DNA of 21,166 bases. Source: Candidatus Altimarinota bacterium. Its GTDB lineage: Bacteria; Patescibacteriota; Gracilibacteria; UBA4473. The notes under the pieces were generated by a model, which ran no database searches, was not told the origin of the DNA, and saw only the letters and a program-made list of their open reading frames with translations. Position 1 is the stretch's first letter; each line of letters opens with the position of its first letter. Below are positions 1-6,926 of this stretch, piece by piece. The position numbers and the translations under genes were made by a program. The stretch is taken from assembly GCA_018401175.1 (NCBI GenBank), contig JAGYLK010000175.1, positions 1 to 21,166 of the forward strand, given 5' to 3'.

Positions 1-27
1 CACGTACAGAAAAGTTACATGATTATT

Positions 28-55
28 TTGGGAAGATTTTCTTTCTTTTTATAAT
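28..55 (+). promoter_or_regulatory. Candidate sigma70-type promoter upstream of the patatin gene
   Basis: A TTGGGA -35-like box (28-33) is followed after 16 nt by a perfect TATAAT (50-55). A start near 62 would leave a leader of about 160 nt. A small hairpin (GCTGA/TCAGC, 59-75) lies right at the predicted start. The region 1-223 holds no gene that I can support. The -35 is imperfect and AT-rich DNA yields chance matches, so confidence is moderate. Confidence 0.4.
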
Positions 56-223
56 TATGCTGACTTAAAATCAGCAGGAACACATAAAAGAGAAAAAAAA
101 ACGCGAAGAGTAAAATTCTCAGAACAGTATCCAAGCGAACGACATTGAAGCTTCATTAAAAAAGAGTAACGTTAGAAATATATCAAAAGCGAAGGAACTC
201 CCCACTTCCCTATTTTTATTCTC

Positions 224-1042
224 ATGTCTCAATCACCAACTCCCTCTTCCGCCCTCGTTCTCTCTGGTGGTGGAGCACTCGGTATCTCTCAATTGGGCGC
301 TATTCAGACTCTAGTGGAATCTGGATATCGTTTTGAATTCTTCGCGGGCACTTCTGCGGGATCTATTATTGCCGCATGTCTGGCCAACGGAAGTTCGGTA
401 GAAGAAGTTCAGCAAATACTGAAGGATACAAATTTTTTTAGTCTTGTCTTTGATTTCAAGCGGTCTAAATACGGAATCGTAAAGGGAGATGAGATCATGA
501 AGGTGCTTAATGATATTTTCGGAGAAACTCGAATCGAAGATCTGAATTTTCCACTCTTCATTACTGCCACCAACTTTTCTACCGGCGACCGAATGGATAT
601 ACATTCTGGACGAATAAAGGATGCGGTTCGCGCCTCTATTTCTGTCCCTATACTTTTTGAGCCCTTTTATCATAAAGAAATAGGGCAGTGGTTTGTTGAT
701 GGGGGATTGACGCAAAATTTTCCGTTGGATACGGCAATAGCAAAGTACAAGGGAGAAAAAATTTGGGGAATCGACGTAGGGGCATTGGTAAAAGTGCGAG
801 AAGATTTTTTCAAAAAGTCTCACTTTTTTAAAACTCCACGGCTCTTCGAAGTAGCGCAGCAGTGCTTTGGTATACTTTTTCGAAACCAACAGGCACAATT
901 TCCGAAAGATTCACGAGTTGATGTAGTGAGGCTCAACCTCTCAGAATTTACCTCTTTTGATATTTTGAAGTCAGAGGAATTACAGCAGGCGGGGAGAAAG
1001 GGGGTCAAAAAATATCTGGCAGCAAAAAGGAATCGTTCATGA
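224..1042 (+). CDS. Patatin-like phospholipase (RssA/YchK type)
   Basis: 272-residue cytosolic serine hydrolase of the patatin family, expected to hydrolyse acyl esters of membrane lipids through a Ser-Asp dyad. The N-terminus carries the oxyanion-hole glycine loop GGGALG (residues 15-20). The nucleophile elbow GTSAG places the catalytic serine at Ser44, and the DGG motif supplies the catalytic Asp159. Length matches the single-domain bacterial RssA-like proteins. No signal peptide or membrane segment is seen. The ATG at 224 is taken because the hydrophobic beta strand and glycine loop begin about ten residues later; there is no convincing Shine-Dalgarno. It is separated by 255 nt from the next gene and appears monocistronic. 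The family is clear; the natural substrate is not. Confidence 0.9.
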   Translation: MSQSPTPSSALVLSGGGALGISQLGAIQTLVESGYRFEFFAGTSAGSIIAACLANGSSVEEVQQILKDTNFFSLVFDFKRSKYGIVKGDEIMKVLNDIFGETRIEDLNFPLFITATNFSTGDRMDIHSGRIKDAVRASISVPILFEPFYHKEIGQWFVDGGLTQNFPLDTAIAKYKGEKIWGIDVGALVKVREDFFKKSHFFKTPRLFEVAQQCFGILFRNQQAQFPKDSRVDVVRLNLSEFTSFDILKSEELQQAGRKGVKKYLAAKRNRS

Positions 1043-1297
1043 GAAAATATATGAATCTTTATTACAATATTCCAAAGAAGTATAAATAAATCTTGCCATC
1101 TAATATCTGATCTTATTCCAGTGATAGAATGAAAAATGGAATTTTAGCGTAATTTTTAAACGAGAGGAATTATGATTTTTTTATCACAAAAATTAATAAT
1201 AAAAAAACAAAATCATTATATGTAAAGTAGAATAAAAGTATTCCCCTGTATATGCGGTTTTCTTGCTTTGTTGACAATAAGGGTGCACGTTTGAATT
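1043..1297. other. AT-rich gap between the patatin and repeat-protein genes
   Basis: This 255-nt stretch is very AT-rich and lacks a clear rho-independent terminator. It contains one tiny reading frame with a good ribosome-binding site (listed separately) and a TTGACA at 1271-1276 that resembles a -35 box. The expected -10 position 17 nt downstream would overlap the start codon of the next gene, so I do not call a promoter there. Confidence 0.5.
1172..1225 (+). CDS. Possible 17-residue small peptide with a strong ribosome-binding site
   Basis: An ATG at 1172 is preceded by GAGAGG with a 4-nt spacer, one of the few good Shine-Dalgarno matches in the window, and opens a 17-codon frame ending in TAA. 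The peptide starts with a short hydrophobic stretch and then becomes lysine-rich. The DNA ends ATGATTTT and AAAATCAT form an inverted repeat, so the segment could also be a structured leader for the secreted repeat protein starting 72 nt downstream. Composition is as AT-rich as the surrounding gap, so this may be chance. Confidence 0.2.
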   Translation: MIFLSQKLIIKKQNHYM

Positions 1298-2047
1298 ATG
1301 AAATTTATATTAACCGCTTTCGGGCTCTTTTTGTTTTCTCTCAGCCTTCCCATGGTTTCAATTTCTGCAAGAACATTAACCCCTGCAGAGAGGATTTATT
1401 TGCTAGAACATAGTACTTTTGATCCTGAACTTCGAGGAGAAGGTTCTGAGCGTTGGGATTTTGAAGACAGCAATAAATCAAATACCTATAAGTTAGAACA
1501 TAGCACGTTCGATCCCGAACTTCGAGAAGAGGATTCAGAGCGCTGGGACTTTGAGAAATCAAATGCGACGAAATTAGAAGAAAGTACCTTTGATCCGGGA
1601 CTTCGAGGAGAGGATTCAGAACGCTGGGACTTTGATGACGTTGAGAAATCAGATGCCTATAAATTAGAACATAGTACCTTTGATCCGGGACTTCGAGGAG
1701 AAGGTTCAGAGCGCTGGGACTTTGATGACGTTGAAAAATCAAATGCCTATAAATTAGAACATAGTACCTTTGATCCTGAACTTCGAGAAGAGGATTCTGA
1801 GCGCTGGGACTTTGAGGCATCAGATGCCTATAGATTAGAACACAGTACCTTTAACCCGGAATATGGAATGAATAATGCGAATTCTTTATCTCTATTCCCA
1901 AAAACAAAAACTCCTCATATCCAAAGGGAAGAGTTTCAGGGAAGACTCCGTTCAACAAAACGTCTTATTCAATCTATTCGTTTCGATTCTTCTTCGATAC
2001 GATTGTATCCTCTTCGGACAACTGATCGTCAACGGATAATGCGATAA
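1298..2047 (+). CDS. Secreted tandem-repeat protein, family not recognised
   Basis: 249 residues. An N-terminal signal peptide is visible (hydrophobic core residues 3-20, likely cleavage after about residue 24). Residues 36-179 consist of five tandem repeats of 30, 27, 30, 30 and 27 residues, followed by a truncated sixth (180-189). Each unit begins LEHSTFDPELR, continues through a variable Gly/Glu-Asp/Gly pair into SERWDF, and closes with a variable acidic/Ser/Asn linker ending in Tyr-Lys. Units are strongly acidic with invariant Trp and Phe positions. The C-terminal 60 residues are different: basic, Arg/Ser-rich, with no anchor motif, lipobox or membrane helix. It lies directly upstream of a lipoprotein gene on the same strand (37 nt). 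I know no family with this repeat; export is inferred from the signal sequence, function is unknown. Confidence 0.8.
   Translation: MKFILTAFGLFLFSLSLPMVSISARTLTPAERIYLLEHSTFDPELRGEGSERWDFEDSNKSNTYKLEHSTFDPELREEDSERWDFEKSNATKLEESTFDPGLRGEDSERWDFDDVEKSDAYKLEHSTFDPGLRGEGSERWDFDDVEKSNAYKLEHSTFDPELREEDSERWDFEASDAYRLEHSTFNPEYGMNNANSLSLFPKTKTPHIQREEFQGRLRSTKRLIQSIRFDSSSIRLYPLRTTDRQRIMR
1403..1864 (+). repeat. Intragenic 81/90-bp tandem repeat array
   Basis: Five in-frame units start at 1403, 1493, 1574, 1664 and 1754, with a partial unit at 1835-1864. Unit lengths are 90, 81, 90, 90 and 81 nt, all multiples of three. Units three and four are nearly identical at DNA level and share the same linker, which implies a recent duplication, while unit one is the most diverged. 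The protein frame is preserved throughout, so the array is under coding constraint. Confidence 0.92.
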
Positions 2048-2084
2048 ATAACTGTATAATAACTTTTTTTATAACCTCTTTACC

Positions 2085-2591
2085 ATGAGACCTTCCCAAA
2101 TTTTGCACACATTTTCTCTTTTTTGCCTGCCATTATTATTCCTGTCTCTTGCAGGATGCGATTACGCTCAGACGAATGAAGAAAAAAATACTTCAGAGAC
2201 AAATCTGGTTGAAGATTCTTCTCCGGCACAAGGATTAGATGGTCGTCCGGTATTAAATCCAGAGGGCACAGTTGGACCTTCGAGCGCAGTAGTAATTTTT
2301 CCAAATGGAAACGAATCACTTGTAGCTGGAAATTCCTATGAAATCGCATGGGAGGCTCAAGGGTTTAATAAAATAAATATTGGACTGGAAGAAGAAGGAT
2401 ATTTTCGGGGAGAGTTGGCTCAGGGAATTTTGGTTGCAGAAAAAAAATTCGCCTGGACCCCCACCTTGTCACAAGGGAGAGCAGATGATCATATTATGAG
2501 TTTACAAGTGGTTTTGAGCGATTTTCAAACAGGAGAAGTATTAGATAAGAGTGATGGCTCATTTATAATTATTGAGGAAGAGAAAGAGTAG
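2085..2591 (+). CDS. Lipoprotein with a Kre9/KNH-like (Ser-Thr-rich anchored) domain
   Basis: 168 residues. A lipoprotein signal peptide ends in the lipobox LAGC with Cys25 as the predicted lipidated residue, after a hydrophobic core from about residue 8. A linker rich in Glu, Ser and Asn follows. Residues about 68-165 resemble the Kre9/KNH-like immunoglobulin-fold domain: a FPNGNE start, then the AGNSYEIAW core typical of the family, and alternating beta-strand pattern to the end. Such domains are usual in extracytoplasmic adhesion or polymer-binding proteins. The gene follows the repeat-protein gene by 37 nt. A TATAAT at 2055-2060 could be a separate -10, but I see no matching -35. Domain assignment is by eye. 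Confidence 0.7.
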   Translation: MRPSQILHTFSLFCLPLLFLSLAGCDYAQTNEEKNTSETNLVEDSSPAQGLDGRPVLNPEGTVGPSSAVVIFPNGNESLVAGNSYEIAWEAQGFNKINIGLEEEGYFRGELAQGILVAEKKFAWTPTLSQGRADDHIMSLQVVLSDFQTGEVLDKSDGSFIIIEEEKE

Positions 2592-2720
2592 AAAAAAATT
2601 CATTTCAAAGGAAAAAGGAAAAATTTTCAGGTTCGATTTATTTTCCCCCAAAAGAGTCTTCAATACCGATAAATTCGTAATCGGAAAACGACGAGAAACG
2701 GAACAATATTTTCCAGAAAA

Positions 2721-3152
2721 TTATTCAAATTCTATTGGTATTTCTATTGCGTCATCATTCTCAGGAAGGTCAGAAGGATTGCTTTTTTGAAATATGATGG
2801 CTCCTCGTTTATAGGGAGTTGTTTCTGGAAGTTCAAAATTCAACGTTCCCTCGAACGGAACAAAATCCTCCGTCATCCAATCATCAGTTGCTTGAATGTA
2901 ACTTTGGGCAATAATCCTCCCATCCCAATCAACCAAAATCAGCGGTGCTGTGGCTTCAAAAAACCAATTCCCACGAGCTTGTCCTGAGACTTGTAATGGA
3001 CTTGTAATTTTTTGATTTGGGGCAGGGATAAGGACTTGAATAAATGTTTTTTCGTCTTCAATGGGGACAGCAGGCGGCGTATCTGGGGAGACGCTACATC
3101 CCAGGAGTACTGTTGCGATACCAAGAGAAAAGAGGAATTGTTTCATTGTCAT
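2721..3152 (-). CDS. Lipoprotein with a Gmad2 immunoglobulin-like domain
   Basis: 143 residues from the first ATG at 3152; a second ATG at 3146 shortens it by two and is equally possible. The signal peptide ends in the lipobox LLGC with Cys19 as predicted lipid attachment site. After an acidic/Pro linker, residues about 38-140 match the Gmad2 pattern: PNQKITSPLQVSGQARGNW, then FEATAPLILVDWDG, then a final strand with FEGTLNFELP. This domain was described from spore-germination-associated proteins but is widespread in extracellular lipoproteins of non-sporulating bacteria. It is the last gene of the minus-strand cluster, 39 nt after the DUF302 stop, so it may be cotranscribed with the efflux genes. 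A GATAAT at 3156-3161 could alternatively serve as its own -10. Confidence 0.8.
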   Translation of the reverse strand: MTMKQFLFSLGIATVLLGCSVSPDTPPAVPIEDEKTFIQVLIPAPNQKITSPLQVSGQARGNWFFEATAPLILVDWDGRIIAQSYIQATDDWMTEDFVPFEGTLNFELPETTPYKRGAIIFQKSNPSDLPENDDAIEIPIEFE

Positions 3153-3191
3153 AGTATTATCACGAATTCAGCATACAGCAATAATTTTTTT

Positions 3192-3632
3192 TTACAGCAT
3201 TTTTATCGCATCATTCACAATACTCTGCAACGCTTTCATTACTTTTTTGGAAAGGGGTTTCAAATCAATATCGGGAAACATCATTCCTACCATCCATGGT
3301 TTCATCTGCATAAAACGAAGTGCGGTTTTTCCGTTTTCTCGAGAAATAACAATGCTCTTTGGCATCATGATTCCTACGTCATGACTCAGTTTCATGACAG
3401 CCATATGTGCTTTCGGCGCATTGCAAAATTGTATAATCGTGTACTCAAAATCTTCTCCGATGGGGAGATTATTTTTTTGAAAGGTATCTTTTATATCATG
3501 TACAACTGATATTTTGAAATCATGTAATTCGATGGATTTTTTAACCGCTTCCAAAACTTCAGAAAAGGGTCTGTCGACGATCGTTTTGTTGACAATATTG
3601 CCAAGCATAAGTTGTGAAATGTATTTTTTCAT
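3192..3632 (-). CDS. DUF302-family protein
   Basis: 146 residues, no signal peptide or membrane helix, so probably cytosolic. It follows the DUF302 layout: an N-terminal SFSEVLEAV-like helix (residues about 21-33), the central FEYTIIQFCNAPKAHMAV strand-turn segment (about 62-79), and a C-terminal helix ending in LQSIVNDAIKML. Many family members carry Pro-Cys-Arg-Ile near the centre; here the equivalent position reads Pro-Lys-Ser-Ile, so that cysteine is absent, although a Cys in the QFCNAP segment is present. The gene lies 27 nt after the RND permease, so it is likely cotranscribed. DUF302 proteins frequently neighbour sulfur- and metal-response genes, which would fit a CsoR/CstR-type regulator, but the molecular function is not established. 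Confidence 0.8.
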   Translation of the reverse strand: MKKYISQLMLGNIVNKTIVDRPFSEVLEAVKKSIELHDFKISVVHDIKDTFQKNNLPIGEDFEYTIIQFCNAPKAHMAVMKLSHDVGIMMPKSIVISRENGKTALRFMQMKPWMVGMMFPDIDLKPLSKKVMKALQSIVNDAIKML

Positions 3633-3659
3633 GAGAAAGAAAAATTAAAAATATGATAT

Positions 3660-6600
3660 TTACGAGGCATTGCCCGCAAAAGAGGATTCATTACTCTCGT
3701 ATAAGAGCGGGAATACCCCAAGCGTTAAAACAGCAGAGAGCGAAAGGCCAAAAACAATCGACCACGCAAGCCCTGACCAAACCGGATCAGAAACAATCGT
3801 GAGATTTCCCAGAATGGTTGTCGCAGAGGTAAGTAATATTGGTCGAAGCCGGGTTTTCCCTGCCTGTACAAGTGCTTCGTGAAGGGCTATTCCTTTGTCT
3901 CTCAAGATTTCTAAATATTCGAGATACATGATGGCGTTATTGACCACAATTCCCATTAAAGCAATAAATCCAATAAGAGACGTTGCGGTGAGAAAAACTC
4001 CCCATCCAGCATCCAATATTGCAAATCCCGGAAGAATTCCAATAAATCCTAATGGCATGGTTGTCATGATCAAAAGAGGTTTTTTGAATGAACTAAATTG
4101 CGCCACAAGGACAATATAAATTAAGAAAAAGGCAATGAGCATTGCTTTTCCCAGATCTCGGAAATTTTCTACGGTCATTTGCCATTCTCCTCCCCATTCA
4201 ATGCTATATTCTTGCGCATCAGGAGTGGTGAACGTTGTACCAAAAAGATCCCAGGAAGTGAGAGTTGCTTCATTTGAAAAGTTCAATTTTCGCACAGGAC
4301 CAAAGAGATCGAGAATGACATACACAATGCTGCGGTTTTCCGTTTCGCCCGTAACGTATATGGTAGCTTCTCGTTCGTCATTATAGAGCACTGGCACCGT
4401 TCGTTGCGGTTCCAGTGTCACAATTGAAAGCAAGGGAACCATTTCTTGATTCTGATTTTGAATGAAGATATTCGCGAGATCTTGTGTTTGATCTTTTTGT
4501 GATTTTTTTACGAGTAATTCAATGGTTGCGCCTTCTTTTTGATTTGGAATATGATATTGTCCGATGACGAGAGGATCAAGCATTGCACTTAATGTTTCAC
4601 TTATTTGAGCCGTACTAATTCCGGAGAGAAGTGCTTTTTCATGGTTGATACGCAGAACGGTCTTTTGTGCAGGATATTCGATGCTCGTGTCCGTATCTAC
4701 GACTCCTTTCACCGTTGGCAATAGAGTTTGTACTTGCTCAGCAATCTCTTGCAGAATCACGCGGTCTGGACCTTTTATTTTTATCTCCAATGTAGATCGA
4801 ACAGGAGGACCAGGAGGATCTTCGACAAATTTAATATTTGCTTGTGTGAGCCATGATCGTATTGATTGTGGAGATTCTTCAATATTTTTCTGAAGAGTCG
4901 CACGAAGGACATTTACAATTTCAGAAGAAGTTTCACTCCGTTGACTCGGTTCTGTGAGATTGACACGAATATTCGCCATATGTGGAGCTCGACGAAGATT
5001 AGAACTTTTGAGCAATCCGTTGAAATCCGTTACGGAAGGAGTTCCGACAAAAGACTGAAGAGAAAGCACTTCATCGTGTGTCAGAAGTTGCTGTGATATG
5101 AACTGTGTTCCCTTTTCTGTTTGTGGCGTATCGGTTCCTTCAGGAAAATCAATCGACACAAAGAATTGTTCTTTGTCCGCCGAGGGAAGCATTTTGAAAT
5201 GTACGAGTTTCACCACGGGAAAGAGAAGTACCACAAAGAATAAGAGAAATACCGTGCGCAAAAACCATTTTTTTCGCGTTTTATTTTCCGGTCCGAGATG
5301 TTTCTCCAACCACGTTCCATAACCAATAGAGAGACGGTCAAAGAGAGAAAAGGAAGTTTTCTTTTTTGCTACAGTCATGATTGCTTCCTCATGCAATTCC
5401 AACTCACATAATTTCGGCGTTTTCAGAAACAAATCTGCCAAAAAAGGCGTCAAAACATAGGCAACGAACAATGACATAAGTAATGCCATGGGGACAAAAA
5501 AGGAGAGTGGGCCCATGTATTCGCCCATCATTCCCGTTATTTGAGAGGTTGGCAAAAAAACGATTACAGACGTGAGCGTTGAGACAAATAATCCCATTCC
5601 CACTTCGTTCACCGCCTCGACAATGGCTTCTTTTTTTTCTTTTCCGAGAGAACAATGTCGATGAATATTTTCAATAATTACCGTTGCGTTATCGACCAAA
5701 AGTCCCAGAGAAAGAATGAGGGCAAACAGTGTAATTCGATTAATCGTCCCCCCAAAGAGTTTTCCTACTACGAAAACGAGGGCAATGGTTAACGGAATGG
5801 CAATAGCGACAACCGTCGCAGATCTCCAGCCAAGAAAAAGAAGTAACACGATTGAAACAATGAGGACACTGACGAAGAGATTTTTTGAGAGCCCACCGAT
5901 TGCTTTTTGTGCCACGAGTCCGTCGTCACGGAATACATGCATTGTGATGCGAGAAAATGACGATTGTTGCAGAATTTTTTGTAACTCACTCCGTACAGCA
6001 TTACTTACATCAATCGCATTTGATCCTTTTCGTTTGGCAAGCGAAAGAAATACTGCGTCTTGTTGGACAACTTCATTGTCACTTCCCCGTGAGGAAACGC
6101 TCACAAATGATGTTTTTTCTTGATTCCCATTTTCCAAGGAAGCCACATCTTGCAATTGTATCCCCGGGGCAATAATTATTTTTGATACTTCTAATGGAGA
6201 TTGAAATGTTCCGGAAACTTCGATGAGATTTCGATATATTCCATTCCGAATATTCCCAACAGATTGTGTGATATTGGAGGAGAGAATAGCATTTTTTACT
6301 TGCGTCACGGACACTTTGTGAAGCTTCATCTTTGCCGGATCGAGTACAATTTGCAACGATTTTCCTTCTCCTCCATGAACCTCCAGATTCGCCACGTTCG
6401 GGACACGGCGGAGTTGATCCATTATTTCAAAAACGAGTCCTCGCAGTTCGTTTTGTGGATATTGTGATGAAAAAAATCCAAACGTAAGAATTGGAACACT
6501 TTCAGGATCGATACTCTTTATAATCGGTGTTTTCATGGAAAATATTTTTTGATCGATATTTTCCTGAATTTTTTGAGAGAGTTTTATTTTTGACGCCTCC

Positions 6601-6923
6601 AAATCTTCTCCCACATGAAACATCACCGTGACGATGGATTTTCCTCCGTGTATGGATTGAGAATAAATTTCATCTACGCCCTCGATATCCGCTATTTTTT
6701 CTTCTAATTCTTTAGTTATAAAAGTTTCCACTTCCTCGGCGGTTGCTCCAGGATAAGAAACTTCCACCTGAAATGCCGGCAGAATAATCGTAGGATTATA
6801 TTGTTTTGGGGTTGATCTATAGGCAAAAATTCCTCCGGCAATTGTTGCCACCAAAACAAGAATTGTAAGTGGACGGTTGTATAAAAAGAATTGTGTAATG
6901 CGACCAGCAATATTTCTTTTCAT
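3660..6923 (-). CDS. RND-family efflux permease (AcrB/MdtB-like)
   Basis: 1087 residues, the usual length for a proton-driven RND transporter. The layout is classical: TM1 near residue 20, a large periplasmic loop with the VSYPGATAEEVE segment (about 54-65), TM2-TM6 from about 345 to 500, a second large loop, and TM8-TM12 at the end (from about 935). The TM4 proton-relay motif reads GLLVDNATV with Asp411 present and Asn412 in the place of the second Asp of AcrB. The TM10 counterpart reads GIVVNNAIM. The start ATG lies 3 nt after the adaptor stop codon, so the two are translationally linked. No outer-membrane channel gene is in the window. Substrate cannot be read from sequence; metal or reactive-sulfur stress is suggested only by the regulator. 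Confidence 0.93.
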   Translation of the reverse strand: MKRNIAGRITQFFLYNRPLTILVLVATIAGGIFAYRSTPKQYNPTIILPAFQVEVSYPGATAEEVETFITKELEEKIADIEGVDEIYSQSIHGGKSIVTVMFHVGEDLEASKIKLSQKIQENIDQKIFSMKTPIIKSIDPESVPILTFGFFSSQYPQNELRGLVFEIMDQLRRVPNVANLEVHGGEGKSLQIVLDPAKMKLHKVSVTQVKNAILSSNITQSVGNIRNGIYRNLIEVSGTFQSPLEVSKIIIAPGIQLQDVASLENGNQEKTSFVSVSSRGSDNEVVQQDAVFLSLAKRKGSNAIDVSNAVRSELQKILQQSSFSRITMHVFRDDGLVAQKAIGGLSKNLFVSVLIVSIVLLLFLGWRSATVVAIAIPLTIALVFVVGKLFGGTINRITLFALILSLGLLVDNATVIIENIHRHCSLGKEKKEAIVEAVNEVGMGLFVSTLTSVIVFLPTSQITGMMGEYMGPLSFFVPMALLMSLFVAYVLTPFLADLFLKTPKLCELELHEEAIMTVAKKKTSFSLFDRLSIGYGTWLEKHLGPENKTRKKWFLRTVFLLFFVVLLFPVVKLVHFKMLPSADKEQFFVSIDFPEGTDTPQTEKGTQFISQQLLTHDEVLSLQSFVGTPSVTDFNGLLKSSNLRRAPHMANIRVNLTEPSQRSETSSEIVNVLRATLQKNIEESPQSIRSWLTQANIKFVEDPPGPPVRSTLEIKIKGPDRVILQEIAEQVQTLLPTVKGVVDTDTSIEYPAQKTVLRINHEKALLSGISTAQISETLSAMLDPLVIGQYHIPNQKEGATIELLVKKSQKDQTQDLANIFIQNQNQEMVPLLSIVTLEPQRTVPVLYNDEREATIYVTGETENRSIVYVILDLFGPVRKLNFSNEATLTSWDLFGTTFTTPDAQEYSIEWGGEWQMTVENFRDLGKAMLIAFFLIYIVLVAQFSSFKKPLLIMTTMPLGFIGILPGFAILDAGWGVFLTATSLIGFIALMGIVVNNAIMYLEYLEILRDKGIALHEALVQAGKTRLRPILLTSATTILGNLTIVSDPVWSGLAWSIVFGLSLSAVLTLGVFPLLYESNESSFAGNAS

Positions 6924-6926
6924 GGT

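Noticed and set aside
1341..1820. 159-codon minus-strand repetitive frame
   Set aside because: It mirrors the in-frame repeats of the + strand gene, which has a signal peptide and better protein composition.
1403..1864. CRISPR-like array
   Set aside because: Units are 81-90 nt, contiguous without spacers and all in one reading frame; this is a protein repeat.
2660..2685. Hairpin CCGAT/ATCGG as terminator between converging genes
   Set aside because: Stem of 5 bp with a 9-nt loop and no T tract on either strand.
2572..2790. 72-codon + strand frame after the Kre9-like lipoprotein
   Set aside because: It begins inside the lipoprotein gene, ends inside the opposite-strand Gmad2 lipoprotein gene, and has Lys/Arg-rich low-complexity composition without family features.
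3012..3509. 165-codon + strand frame
   Set aside because: Antisense to the Gmad2 lipoprotein and DUF302 genes, both with recognisable domains.
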